A stretch of DNA of 54,810 bases from an uncultured Flavobacteriaceae bacterium (GCA_913043275.1 CAJWLL010000010.1:1-54810), one strand, 5' to 3'. Counted from the first letter of the stretch, positions 27,936 to 36,982 are shown. Program-made: numbers and translations. Notes: a model not told the origin generated them from the letters alone.

Positions 27936-28043
27936 ATGTTTAGACTGCTCCGCTTTGCTATAAAAAACCACCAATACGCTCTAATGGCCTACTCGTTATT
28001 CAAGGCTGCCAAAAAAAAGTACAATAAGAAAAAAAATTTCTGA
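27936..28043 (+). CDS. Possible 35-residue basic small protein
   Basis: An ATG at 27936 opens MFRLLRFAIKNHQYALMAYS and ends in a Lys-rich tail (AAKKKYNKKKNF). Its TGA at 28041-28043 directly abuts the ATG of the VCBS gene, which is the arrangement expected of translational coupling. No family is recognised and no comparison is possible here, so it may be a leader peptide, a small protein or chance. Confidence 0.4.
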   Translation: MFRLLRFAIKNHQYALMAYSLFKAAKKKYNKKKNF

Positions 28044-29987
28044 ATGAAAAAGCAGATACTTTTTATTATATTTTTTGGAATTTTTAATTCAATAACTTTA
28101 AAAGCTCAGGATTTTTATAGGATTAAATATAACAATGCAAATGCTTCCCCGGATTTAGGAGTTGGATTATGGGCTTGGCCACTTCCTTTAGATTTTGATT
28201 TAGACGGAGACATTGATCTTTTAGTGTCTTGTCCAGATACCCCTTATAATGGGCTATATTTTTTTGAAAAGCCTAATCGATCGAATAATTTATTAATGAA
28301 AAAACCGATCAGAATTGGCTCAGGTATAAAAAACCTTCAAGTTTCCTTTATTAACAGTCAACCTAGAATTATTGCTAGAGGGTTGGAGTATAAAAATTTT
28401 AATGTTTCCGTTTTGAATGATTCTGTTCGAGTTTTTAAAAAAGATTCTTTAGAAAACTTACATAATAAAATCAGGTTCAGTCAGTGGAAATATGTTGATT
28501 ATGAAAATGATGGTGATATAGATATTATTGTTGGAATTGATGAATGGGGAGATTATGGATGGGATAATGCATTTAACAAAGAAGGTCAATGGTTCAACGG
28601 TTTATTACATGGATATGTTTATTTATTAGAAAAAATTAATGGAGAATATCATTTCAAAGGAAAAATTATGGCTGGAGATACTCCTATTGATGTATATGGG
28701 GCTCCTTCACCTAATATGAATGATTTTGATGGTGATGGTGATCTTGATCTCATCTTAGGAGAATTTTTAGATCGTTTGAATTATTATGAAAATATTGGAT
28801 CTAGAGAGAATCCTAAATTTTCTATGGGAAAATTTTTGGAAAATGAATCTGGTATTATTAAGATGGATCTTGAAATGATTATTCCTTCTGCAATTGATTG
28901 GGATGGTGATGGTGATATAGATTTAATTGTAGGTGACGAGGATGGTAGGGTGGCTTTAATTGAAAATACCGGAAAATCTTTTAAAGACATGCCCTTGTTT
29001 AACTCTCCTATTTATTTAAAACAAGAACCTGACAATTTAAAATATGGTGCATTAGTCACTCCTTATAGCGTAGACTGGGATGACGATGGGGATCAGGACT
29101 TAATTTGCGGAAATACTGCAGGAAATATTGGTTTTATTGAAAACATTAATGAAACTAACCCACCTTCATGGGCAGAACCTATTAATCTAAAAGCTGGGGG
29201 AAGGGAAATTAGGATTATGGCAGGATATAATGGTTCTATTCAAGGTCCTGCTGAAAAAAAGTGGGGCTATACAGCTTTATCTGTCGCAGATTGGGATGGG
29301 GATGGGTTAAAAGATATTATTGTAAACTCAATTTGGGGGAAAATAGAGTGGTTTAAAAATACTGGAAAACCAGGTAAACCTGAACTAGAAGAATCAAAAC
29401 CTGTAAAAGTAGATTGGCCAGATGGTGAAATACCAAAGCCAGAATGGAACTGGTGGAATCCTAAACCTAATGAGTTGGTTACACAATGGAGAACTACTCC
29501 AAATGCTATAGATTGGAATAAAGATGGGTTATTAGATTTAGTAGTATTGGATCATGAAGGCTATCTCTCATATTTTGAACGCTTTAAAAGAAAAGGTTCT
29601 TTAATCTTAAAACCTGGTAAAAGAATTTTTTTTGGAAAGGGTGGATCTCAATTCGATAGTAAAAATAATTTATTGGATAAGGAAGATGGTCCTCTAAGGC
29701 TAAACTCATTGAAATATGGTAAAAGTGGAAGGAGAAAATGGTGTTTTGTAGATTGGGATAATGATGGAGACTTAGATATTATAATAAATAGTAAGAATTT
29801 CGCTCTTTTTGAAAATAAGGGTGAAAAAGAAGGTAAAGTTTGGATGCAATTTAAAGGAGATATTGGAGAACAAGTTTTGGCAGGTCATACTACAAGTCCT
29901 GCTATTGTTGATTGGAATAAAGATGGTAAAAAAGATGTTTTAATTGGTGCAGAAGATGGCTTTTTGTATTATTTTGAAAGAAATTAA
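28044..29987 (+). CDS. FG-GAP/VCBS-repeat secreted protein
   Basis: A 647-residue protein with a signal peptide (ending LKAQ). At least nine calcium-loop repeats of the form D-x-D-x-D-G-x-x-D are visible, e.g. DFDLDGDIDLL, DYENDGDIDII, DFDGDGDLDLI, DWDGDGDIDLI, DWDDDGDQDLI, DWDGDGLKDII, DWNKDGLLDLV, DWDNDGDLDII and DWNKDGKKDVL. They predict a Ca-bound beta-propeller. No catalytic domain is recognised; relatives near polysaccharide loci may bind or cleave glycans. It lies just upstream of the sulfatase island in the same direction. Confidence 0.85.
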   Translation: MKKQILFIIFFGIFNSITLKAQDFYRIKYNNANASPDLGVGLWAWPLPLDFDLDGDIDLLVSCPDTPYNGLYFFEKPNRSNNLLMKKPIRIGSGIKNLQVSFINSQPRIIARGLEYKNFNVSVLNDSVRVFKKDSLENLHNKIRFSQWKYVDYENDGDIDIIVGIDEWGDYGWDNAFNKEGQWFNGLLHGYVYLLEKINGEYHFKGKIMAGDTPIDVYGAPSPNMNDFDGDGDLDLILGEFLDRLNYYENIGSRENPKFSMGKFLENESGIIKMDLEMIIPSAIDWDGDGDIDLIVGDEDGRVALIENTGKSFKDMPLFNSPIYLKQEPDNLKYGALVTPYSVDWDDDGDQDLICGNTAGNIGFIENINETNPPSWAEPINLKAGGREIRIMAGYNGSIQGPAEKKWGYTALSVADWDGDGLKDIIVNSIWGKIEWFKNTGKPGKPELEESKPVKVDWPDGEIPKPEWNWWNPKPNELVTQWRTTPNAIDWNKDGLLDLVVLDHEGYLSYFERFKRKGSLILKPGKRIFFGKGGSQFDSKNNLLDKEDGPLRLNSLKYGKSGRRKWCFVDWDNDGDLDIIINSKNFALFENKGEKEGKVWMQFKGDIGEQVLAGHTTSPAIVDWNKDGKKDVLIGAEDGFLYYFERN

Positions 29988-30211
29988 AGTAGGTAATTTT
30001 TAAATATATTACTTTTTTAATTTTAGAGTGTCTAATTTTCTACTTGAGCCAAACATTGATTTAAGATTAGTATTAATAAATATATAAAATCATTTGGCTA
30101 AATACCATTGTATGAGTTGAAGGCTAAAAAAGTGATCTAAAAACTTTCCAAATTCTTCTTCTATGTGACCGTATTAACAATTTATATATCATAACATTAG
30201 CTTTAGATAAT

Positions 30212-30219
30212 TATATTTG
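30212..30219 (+). promoter_or_regulatory. Putative -7 box for the DUF1028 operon
   Basis: TATATTTG (TAnnTTTG) ends 16 bases before the ATG at 30236. No -33 TTG at usual spacing. The rest of the 248-base spacer is AT-rich without other signals. Confidence 0.4.
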
Positions 30220-30235
30220 AGTAAACCATTTATTG

Positions 30236-31210
30236 ATGAAAAAATATCTTCTTCTTTTTTTTTTACCACTACTAATGTTTAGTCAAGTAAAAATAAAACA
30301 ACAACTTGCACACACATACTCAATAGTGGCAATGGATGAGAAAACGGGTGAAATGGCAATAGGTGTTCAAAGTCATTGGTTTTCGGTTGGAACTATAGTC
30401 AGTTGGGGTAAATCTGGTGTTGGAGTTGTTGCAACCCAATCATTTGTAAATCCTGCATATGGGCCTAAAGGAATTGAGTTAATGGAATCCGGAGTTTCAG
30501 CTGAAAAGGCACTGACTCAACTTGTGTCTGATGATGAATCGAGAGATTATCGACAAGTGGCAATGCTAGATGTTAATGGGTCTGTAAATGCATTTACTGG
30601 TAAAAAGTGTATAATTAGTGCTGGTCATTGCATTGGGAAAAACTTTTCAGTTCAAGCAAATATGATGTTAAATGACAAAGTAGTTCCTGCAATGAAAAAA
30701 GCTTTTGAAGAAAACTCTAATTTACAATTAGCTGAAAGAGTTATAAAAGTTTTTGAGGCGGCTGAGGAAAGCGGAGGAGATATAAGAGGCAAGCAATCTG
30801 CAGCAATTATAGTTGTTGGCCCTGAAAGAACCAAAAATGAATGGGAAGACAAAAAAATTGATTTAAGAGTAGATGACAGTGAAAATCCCATAAAGGAAAT
30901 TAAAAGGCTATTAAAAGTGAATAGAGCTTACGAACATATGAATAAAGGAGACCTTGCAATTGAAAATGGTGATATGGAGCAGGCATTGTTTGAATATGCT
31001 AGTGCAGAAGTGTTATTCCCTGATAATTTGGAAATGAAATTTTGGAAAGCAGTTGCTTTACTCAATAATTCAAGAGTCAAACAGGCTAAAGAACTATTTA
31101 AACATGTTATTGATAAAGATGGAAACTGGGAAAAACTATTATTGAGATTACCGGCTTCAAATTTGGTTTCATTGTCCCCAAATCAAATTAAAAATCAAAT
31201 TCTATATTAG
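30236..31210 (+). CDS. DUF1028 family protein, exported
   Basis: A 324-residue protein with a signal peptide (YLLLFFLPLLMFSQ) followed by a DUF1028 domain (about 20-215), an Ntn-hydrolase-like fold. Typical segments are HTYSIVAMDEKTGEMAIGVQ, VVATQSFVNPAYGP and GRKQSAAIIVV-like strand. The C-terminal third (about 225-324) looks like a TPR-type helical tail. Biochemical function is not known. The stop is four bases before the 29-residue small gene, so the two are likely in one operon. The ATG at 30236 is preferred to the preceding TTG. Confidence 0.85.
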   Translation: MKKYLLLFFLPLLMFSQVKIKQQLAHTYSIVAMDEKTGEMAIGVQSHWFSVGTIVSWGKSGVGVVATQSFVNPAYGPKGIELMESGVSAEKALTQLVSDDESRDYRQVAMLDVNGSVNAFTGKKCIISAGHCIGKNFSVQANMMLNDKVVPAMKKAFEENSNLQLAERVIKVFEAAEESGGDIRGKQSAAIIVVGPERTKNEWEDKKIDLRVDDSENPIKEIKRLLKVNRAYEHMNKGDLAIENGDMEQALFEYASAEVLFPDNLEMKFWKAVALLNNSRVKQAKELFKHVIDKDGNWEKLLLRLPASNLVSLSPNQIKNQILY

Positions 31211-31380
31211 CCTAATGGAATGGTACATGAAAAACCGTTGGTGGATATGGGGATTTACAGGGGTGTATCTTGCCTATAGAATTTATCTTTCAATATCTTA
31301 TTAATCATATGAAGAATGCTCTTTTAACTAACCCTGCATTCAGATATATCTTTGAGATATTTATTATTGTATTCTCTGTT
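31203..31380 (+). repeat. Left copy of long inverted repeat (small peptide gene plus 5' end of DUF6090)
   Basis: This segment matches the reverse complement of 44350-44529 almost base for base from the small-gene ATG through the first 24 codons of DUF6090, with the gap between genes two bases shorter. Similarity also extends a few bases upstream (TATATTAG before the small ORF). Beyond 31380 the two DUF6090 genes diverge abruptly. Confidence 0.85.
31215..31304 (+). CDS. 29-residue Trp/Tyr-rich membrane peptide (copy 1)
   Basis: An ATG at 31215 opens MEWYMK, continues NRWWIWG and GVYLAYRIYLS, and ends SY before TAA. It has a short basic/aromatic head and a hydrophobic helix of about 16 residues. 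A second copy lies at 44428-44517. The frame is intact in both with no indels; 26 of 29 residues are identical. Base changes include three synonymous ones and a TAA/TAG stop change. Downstream it is followed four bases later by DUF6090, upstream four bases before it is the DUF1028 stop. It is too short for standard gene calling. No family known to me. Confidence 0.75.
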   Translation: MEWYMKNRWWIWGFTGVYLAYRIYLSISY

Positions 31381-32034
31381 ACAATTTCGTTTTACATCCA
31401 AGATGAACTAAACGAAAGAGATAAAATTAAACTTAAAGATGATTCTTTGAAGGGGGTTCTGATTGACCTAAAGAAAGATGAAGAATTTTATAATGCAGCA
31501 CTAAGGTCTATTTACTCTAAGTTAAACTCTGCAGATAAGTTGATTGATGGGGGAATTGATTCTGGAATTCTAAATTCCTTTCTATCTTATTGGGGTTTTG
31601 TTGGCCATGACGCATCCATAAAGTCATTAATTTCTACTGGAGCAATAGAATATATTTCAGATGAATCTTTAATCGAGGAGCTAACAAAATATTATGAAAA
31701 CCAATACAGCATTTTGTTTGACACTGCAGAGAATGAAGAAAAGCTATACTGGGAAATCATGAGTTATTTAAAAGTTAATTATCATTTTGGCAAAATGATG
31801 AAATCATCTAAGAGTTATATTAAAGATTGGTTTACAGGAAAAGGTGTGGAGAAGGATCATCCTTTACGAATGGAGTTTGATAATGCGCTATTGTCTCAGC
31901 TCAGTAAAGACCAATACATAATTAATCATGCTTATCAGCTCAAAAGACTTGATGGTCTTCATGCGGGGTTTTATGAGCAGGCACTTATAGAATTAGAAAA
32001 ACTCCGAGTTTTAATTGATAATGAATTAAAGTAA
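31309..32034 (+). CDS. DUF6090 family membrane protein (copy 1)
   Basis: A 241-residue protein. Residues 16-31 form the only hydrophobic helix, in the conserved start LLTNPAFRYIFEIFIIVFSV. Charged helical, probably coiled, sequence follows to the C-terminal VLIDNELK. I chose the ATG at 31309 because the product start matches the paralogue at 43708-44421 exactly in length; upstream extension would run into the 29-residue gene. Residues 1-31 are 29/31 identical to the paralogue, but the middle is much more divergent. Its role is unknown; the coupling with the small peptide suggests a membrane complex. Confidence 0.8.
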   Translation: MKNALLTNPAFRYIFEIFIIVFSVTISFYIQDELNERDKIKLKDDSLKGVLIDLKKDEEFYNAALRSIYSKLNSADKLIDGGIDSGILNSFLSYWGFVGHDASIKSLISTGAIEYISDESLIEELTKYYENQYSILFDTAENEEKLYWEIMSYLKVNYHFGKMMKSSKSYIKDWFTGKGVEKDHPLRMEFDNALLSQLSKDQYIINHAYQLKRLDGLHAGFYEQALIELEKLRVLIDNELK

Positions 32035-32055
32035 AATGGCAGGTGGTAATAACTC
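32017..32055 (+). repeat. 3'-end repeat of DUF6090 (left copy)
   Basis: The last codons of DUF6090 plus about 20 following bases (TGGCAGGTGG and AATAACTCC) resemble the reverse complement of 43688-43725. Thus the two DUF6090 cassettes share both ends while the middle has diverged. Confidence 0.6.
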
Positions 32056-32073
32056 CACTTGCAAACATAAACA

Positions 32074-33699
32074 ATGAATAAATTTTTAAAAACAACAGTA
32101 TTAGCGGTAATAACTACCTTATTATTTGTTCAATGCAGCAAAGAAGAAGTTAAACTACCCAATGTAGTTTTGATAATGGTTGATGACATGGGCTATTCAG
32201 ATATAGGATCTTACGGAGGGGAAATTAAAACCCCCAATCTGGACAAATTGGCTTCAAATGGTCTTCGATTCTCAAGTTTTAATAATGCTGCACGTTGCTG
32301 GCCTACCCGAGCATCAATTTTAACAGGGTATTATCCACAGCAGGTAGGAAGAGATAATGCCCCCGGTATCAAAGGCGGAGCTTTTGCTGATCGTCCGAAA
32401 TGGGCATTGCTAGTTCCAAAATATCTTAAAAAAGTAGGATATCGTTCCTATCATTCCGGTAAATGGCACCTTGACGGGAGGCCAATTGAAAGTGGTTTTG
32501 ATCGTTCATACCTTCTTGGAGACCAGGGGCGTTTCTTTAGTCCTAAAAAATTGTATGTCGACGATCAGCCCATTCCTCCTATAGAAAGGGGAAGTGGATA
32601 TTATGCAACTATTGAAACCGCTGAAAAAGCGATTGATCACCTTAAAGAGCATTCCGAAAGCCACGCCGATAAGCCTTTCTTTTTATATATAGCTTTTACT
32701 GCACCTCACTTTCCTTTACATGCTTTACCTGAAGATATTGAGGCGGTAGGAGATCGTTATGCTGAGGGATGGGACAAGACCAGAGAAAAGCGATGGGAAA
32801 AAATCAAAGAATTGAGTATTATCAATGGTCAACTATCTGAAGTAGAACCTGAAGTTGGGCCTCCCTACCACTTTGCCAATGCTTATGAAATTCTCGGCGA
32901 TGGTGAAGTAAATAGACTGGTTGCTTGGGAAAGCCTTACCGAAAAGCAAAAAAAATTCCAGCAAGATAAGATGACAATTCATGCCGCTATGATTGAACGA
33001 GTAGATAAAGAAATTGGTCGAATCGTTGATGAATTGAATGCAATGGGAGAGTTGGAAAATAGTTTAATTTTATTTCTTTCTGATAATGGAGCTAGTGCAG
33101 AAATTATGGTTCGAGATGACGGTCACGACCCAGAAGCTTTTCCGGGTTCTGCTGCTTCTCATTTGTGTCTTGGCCCAGGTTGGTCAACAACCAGTAATAC
33201 CCCTTTCAGAAAACATAAAACATGGGTTCATGAAGGAGGAAGTTGTACACCGCTAATTGCCCATTGGCCAAATGGAATCATAGGAAAAGGGGAATTGAGA
33301 CATACCTATGGTCATATTATTGATGTGGTTCCCACTATTTTGGATATAGCGGGTATCACCGCTGATAGTGCTTTTCAGGTTGGCTTACCAGGACAATCCT
33401 TACTGCCTTCCTTTGTCAAAGATTTTGACAGGCAAGACCCTCTCTGGTATTACCACGAAGGTCATCGCGCCATCAGGCAAGGCAAATGGAAACTAGTGGC
33501 TGCATCCGGCCAACCATGGGAACTGTATAATTTGTCACAGGATCGTACCGAATCAAATGATCTAGCAATTAGTAACCCTGAAAAGGTAATTGAAATGGAT
33601 AAAGAGTGGACACGATTATTAAATGAAATCCGTGAGGTTGCTCCATATAAAACGGACATGAATGAGAAGGCTAAGGTCACCACTGAAAATTTAGAGTAG
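32074..33699 (+). CDS. S1-family arylsulfatase, lipoprotein
   Basis: A 541-residue sulfatase. Lipobox Cys21 in LLFVQC, metal site MVDDMGYSD, formylglycine motif CWPTR at 75-79 (Cys75), and SDNGAS. The internal segment from FPGSAASHLCLGPGWSTTSNTPFR and the wall-proximal HEGGSCTPLIAHWP resemble the AtsA-type arylsulfatases. It is the first degradative gene of the island and its stop is followed by a terminator. The substrate is likely a sulfated polysaccharide or its oligosaccharides. Confidence 0.92.
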   Translation: MNKFLKTTVLAVITTLLFVQCSKEEVKLPNVVLIMVDDMGYSDIGSYGGEIKTPNLDKLASNGLRFSSFNNAARCWPTRASILTGYYPQQVGRDNAPGIKGGAFADRPKWALLVPKYLKKVGYRSYHSGKWHLDGRPIESGFDRSYLLGDQGRFFSPKKLYVDDQPIPPIERGSGYYATIETAEKAIDHLKEHSESHADKPFFLYIAFTAPHFPLHALPEDIEAVGDRYAEGWDKTREKRWEKIKELSIINGQLSEVEPEVGPPYHFANAYEILGDGEVNRLVAWESLTEKQKKFQQDKMTIHAAMIERVDKEIGRIVDELNAMGELENSLILFLSDNGASAEIMVRDDGHDPEAFPGSAASHLCLGPGWSTTSNTPFRKHKTWVHEGGSCTPLIAHWPNGIIGKGELRHTYGHIIDVVPTILDIAGITADSAFQVGLPGQSLLPSFVKDFDRQDPLWYYHEGHRAIRQGKWKLVAASGQPWELYNLSQDRTESNDLAISNPEKVIEMDKEWTRLLNEIREVAPYKTDMNEKAKVTTENLE

Positions 33700-33705
33700 A
33701 GGCAA

Positions 33706-33735
33706 AAAACTCTCACGTTTAGGAGGGTTTTTTAT
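33706..33735 (+). terminator. Rho-independent terminator after the sulfatase
   Basis: AAAACTCTC pairs with GAGGGTTTT (one G-T pair) around a loop of about eight bases, followed by a run of T. It ends the plus-strand DUF1028-sulfatase unit. Confidence 0.75.
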
Positions 33736-33766
33736 GCTTGAAATTAGCAACTGATGTGAGAAATAA

Positions 33767-33880
33767 ATGAGTAACAAAATAAATAAAGCTGTAATTGAAA
33801 AAGTAGATCCTGAGTGTAATGATTGGCTGGGTGAAAATCATGAGCAGGATAAAGAATTATTCTACAATATAACGGCTTAA
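33767..33880 (+). CDS. Possible 37-residue small protein
   Basis: An ATG at 33767 opens MSNKINKAVIEKVDPECN and continues DWLGENHEQDKELFYNITA to TAA. The composition is charged and soluble, unlike random AT-rich translation. There is no recognisable family, RBS or comparison. It follows the terminator and may instead be a remnant of a larger gene. Confidence 0.3.
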   Translation: MSNKINKAVIEKVDPECNDWLGENHEQDKELFYNITA

Positions 33881-33894
33881 ATCAAAATTTTTAT

Positions 33895-34551
33895 TTACAA
33901 ATAAAACTCTAATCCAATTGTTTTATTGGAAATATAATCCTCACCTGCAATTGAACTGTTGATAAATAGATTTAGGATTATTTTATCTTTAAGTCTAACA
34001 GAGACTTTCTGAGCTACTCCTGCTATTGGTTCATTTAATAAACTAGAGTATAAAGCATATACTTGAGAGGAAGCTGTAAATTTTTTCAAATTTCTTTGAA
34101 AATAGAATGCATAAAAATTATTACTCATCTCAAAGTTTCTGCCTTGACCATGCATATATAAAAAGGATAATTTAGTTTTAGAGTTAATAGGGTATGATGA
34201 CCTTATCTCATGAACATTTCTTGATCTATACTCCTCATTTTTTAAAACCCTGTAACCCCCTGGGAACTCAGTACCAATAGAGAGGTTAAACTTTTTATCA
34301 ACTATTTTATATCTTGCAGTTAACATATAATTACTGGGAGTAAAACCATCTAACATTATCAAGTGAATTAAATTTAGGCTTAATCGTTTTTTATTATTTG
34401 TACTCCCCCTAAATATTATGTGAGGCTTATCAGAAGTGAAAATCGGAACAAAAGAAAAACCCCCACTATTTAATTCAATAGACCCACTTTGAGAATATGA
34501 AAATTCTATTGAAAAATAGAGTAATAGAAAGTATAAAAAGTGTTTCTTCAA
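33895..34551 (-). CDS. Probable outer-membrane beta-barrel protein
   Basis: A 218-residue protein with a signal peptide (YFLLLYFSIEFSYSQ). The rest alternates polar and aromatic/hydrophobic residues in strands and ends in LEFYL, an outer-membrane-barrel-like C-terminus. No specific family is recognised. The start is TTG (34549-34551): no ATG lies before the signal sequence. It is convergent to the plus-strand sulfatase unit and placed between it and the lyase. Confidence 0.55.
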   Translation of the reverse strand: MKKHFLYFLLLYFSIEFSYSQSGSIELNSGGFSFVPIFTSDKPHIIFRGSTNNKKRLSLNLIHLIMLDGFTPSNYMLTARYKIVDKKFNLSIGTEFPGGYRVLKNEEYRSRNVHEIRSSYPINSKTKLSFLYMHGQGRNFEMSNNFYAFYFQRNLKKFTASSQVYALYSSLLNEPIAGVAQKVSVRLKDKIILNLFINSSIAGEDYISNKTIGLEFYL

Positions 34552-34858
34552 TTTATAAAGATTGTTTATAATTACTCTACAAGTTAAAAAAATAACACTA
34601 TTTGTATTCCGTTATAGGTTAGAAATAATAGAAGTTTAATCTTAAAAAAATAATCTTTAAACCCTATTTAACACAATTCTTAAAAGAAGCAAATGCATCA
34701 TTTGAATCTCCCAATGGACTAATTTTATGTCAATTGCAATCTGAAAAAAATCATTCAAATGGAAAATTATAATACCCCATGGCACAACTGGGGAGATATG
34801 GCTAACTAATGCTCTTGATTTCAATTTCAGTAAATCTCAACTAAGCTAGGCCATTACG
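34552..34858. other. Spacer between OM protein and lyase, with open-frame debris
   Basis: About 300 bases. On the plus strand a frame near 34640-34760 is open without an ATG and reads FLKEANASFESPNGLILCQL, followed in another frame by MENYNTPWHNWGDM. These look like fragments of former coding sequence but no family is recognised. No terminator or promoter is clear. Confidence 0.3.
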
Positions 34859-36934
34859 CTAATGAACTTCCGCTGGACTTCCAGCCATCTGGCCTATTGG
34901 CAGCTTTACGATAGTAGATTTCTTGCCCTGCGAAATAGTGATAGTTTTTTCTTTTTGCGTCGGATCTGATATGTAGAACCGTCCCTTACTTTGCATTAAG
35001 AGACAAGCTTTATCAACTCTTACCGTTGTGCCATCGAATCTTAATTCACCCGGGGCATAAAAGACAGCAGAAAGATTGCCTCTGAGATTCACCGCCTGCA
35101 CTGATTCTGTGTTGCTCAGAATGGTCGCTACGGTGGTTGAATCCATCATATTTTTCGAAATTTTTGGGAAAAGGGTGTAGGCATAGTTCGCGCCATCAGG
35201 TGACTCGCCATGGTCAATCCAAATCGAGAACACGTCGCCTGCAGCCTCTCCCCAATGCCAGTTTGGAAATACTTTCTTCCAATCGCTCTTAACATTTTGA
35301 ATAGAGACAGTCATATCGGTCAACATTCGGTATCCTACTCCCTGGTGATGGACCCAGTTATTGGCTTTGATAGATTTCGCTCCCTTAGTTAATGTTCCTG
35401 CCGAAAATAGGGCTTTTGATCCAGACAATCGCTGCTCCACTGACGTATAAACAGACCCCAAACTCTCGCCCCTAATCCCGGCACCAAGGCAGACAATCCG
35501 ATCATCAAAGATAAACCAGGCTTTTTGCGCGGAGAGCTTGGAACGTTTATAGACCATCGCCGCTACGCCGTTCTTGCCATCCCCTAGAACACCAACAAAT
35601 GACGATGTACTGTCAGGTCCATCACCAATGCGAGGAGGTTTTAAGGATTTAAGACCCTGATCACAAGTCGTTCCTGGTAGAAGTCGCCAATCCCATAGTG
35701 GTTGTATATCTTCATATTCGAGTCCACTCTGATAATGAAGCAACACCCCATCTCCCTGATGGATCCCAAGCATATTATCTGAGTTTGCAGTCTCGGACCC
35801 AATGGTGCGAACCGAAGACATTTTAATAGATGCATACCACCCAGGACGACGTGCCACTGCTACATCACTTCGCCAGTATCCCTTGAAACCATTAAGTGGA
35901 TAAGCATCCAAGTCATATCGTTTTGCATTTTCAGGATCAATACCGATCATCTTTTTCGACACATTGATGAGACGTTTGCCATGTTCTTTCTGGCAGTTTT
36001 TTCGAACCAATCGGCCAAGAGAGCTAAAGTCCATGCGACCTTTCCAGTAAAACCAGGCCATTCCCTCTAGCATATAGTTTTGCACCAGTGCGAGTTTTTC
36101 ACTGCTAAGGGCATAAGAAGTTCCAGATAATACACTGGCCCACTTCACAATATCCTCCGCATAGGAAAGACCATAGACACCCATCTGAATTTGCGGACCA
36201 TGCTGATGAAAGGTCCAGTCAGTCTGTATACCCTCTTCATAGGTAACCTTTACCTCAGCCCAGATCGCCTCACTTGCTTTTCTAATCGATTGATTATTAC
36301 CAGTCAGGACGCCCCGAACAAGGACTATACCCGAGCACCATATGCGATTCTGGCCCGTCATTGAAATTTCAGTTCTACTGAGTATCGTCTCGAGCGCCTT
36401 TTGGAGTATTGCCTCGGGAAGGTCCTCCCCAAGGAGTAAGAATATTTGCGAAAACATTTTTGGCACCCTGATCCTGGCATTAAACCAGTTTGGGTTTTGG
36501 TAGTCTTTCTGCAGCCAGTGATCCAAACCAATAATTATCTTCTCTTTAAGTTCCTTCTGGCCATAGTATTTCGACTTAGGATTAATATGTGCGATTGCCA
36601 TAGCCTGAATCCGCCTTAGGTGATCAACCACATCCCATTTGGCTCTTCGCTTACTTTCGTAATTGATATCTGACCAGGTCCCATCCACTTGAAGGGTCTT
36701 CATGTAAGTAGCAACTGATATATCGTCAACCGAAATATCGTCAACCGAAATATCGTTGACCGCTTTGGTAATATAGAACTCAACAAACTGCTTTTGGATC
36801 TGCGTTGTCTCCGTTTCTTTCAAGGGGAAAATCTCGTTGATCTCGTCAGGCAAGTCTGTATGGCTCTGTGATGCTGCTGGCGTTTGCACAATTAAACCTG
36901 CGCACATTAGAATCATTAATGCTGTTTTTTTCAT
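34859..36934 (-). CDS. Polysaccharide lyase family 8-like enzyme
   Basis: A 691-residue secreted enzyme (signal peptide ending TPAASQ) with the PL8 alpha-toroid and beta-sandwich layout. Residues matching the family triad are Asn196 (GQNR), His245 (FHQHGP) and Tyr254, with the His-to-Tyr spacing of nine. The beta domain contains GIHQGDGVLLHYQSG and DIQPLWDWRLLPGTT. PL8 enzymes cleave chondroitin, hyaluronan, xanthan or alginate-type uronates by beta-elimination. The gene is distinctly richer in GC than its neighbours (one 60-base stretch near 36301 is 35/60 G+C). It looks horizontally acquired. Confidence 0.85.
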   Translation of the reverse strand: MKKTALMILMCAGLIVQTPAASQSHTDLPDEINEIFPLKETETTQIQKQFVEFYITKAVNDISVDDISVDDISVATYMKTLQVDGTWSDINYESKRRAKWDVVDHLRRIQAMAIAHINPKSKYYGQKELKEKIIIGLDHWLQKDYQNPNWFNARIRVPKMFSQIFLLLGEDLPEAILQKALETILSRTEISMTGQNRIWCSGIVLVRGVLTGNNQSIRKASEAIWAEVKVTYEEGIQTDWTFHQHGPQIQMGVYGLSYAEDIVKWASVLSGTSYALSSEKLALVQNYMLEGMAWFYWKGRMDFSSLGRLVRKNCQKEHGKRLINVSKKMIGIDPENAKRYDLDAYPLNGFKGYWRSDVAVARRPGWYASIKMSSVRTIGSETANSDNMLGIHQGDGVLLHYQSGLEYEDIQPLWDWRLLPGTTCDQGLKSLKPPRIGDGPDSTSSFVGVLGDGKNGVAAMVYKRSKLSAQKAWFIFDDRIVCLGAGIRGESLGSVYTSVEQRLSGSKALFSAGTLTKGAKSIKANNWVHHQGVGYRMLTDMTVSIQNVKSDWKKVFPNWHWGEAAGDVFSIWIDHGESPDGANYAYTLFPKISKNMMDSTTVATILSNTESVQAVNLRGNLSAVFYAPGELRFDGTTVRVDKACLLMQSKGRFYISDPTQKEKTITISQGKKSTIVKLPIGQMAGSPAEVH
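36713..36754 (-). repeat. 15-base tandem repeat inside the lyase N-terminus
   Basis: Residues 61-74 repeat DISVD almost three times; the corresponding 15-base unit (ATATCGTCAACCGAA on the plus strand) recurs with few changes. It sits just after the signal region, before the catalytic domain, and could vary in copy number by slippage without breaking the frame. Confidence 0.7.
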
Positions 36935-36982
36935 AAATCTTCTTTATTATTTGCTTTCATAAATTACTGCACTCGCGTCGTA

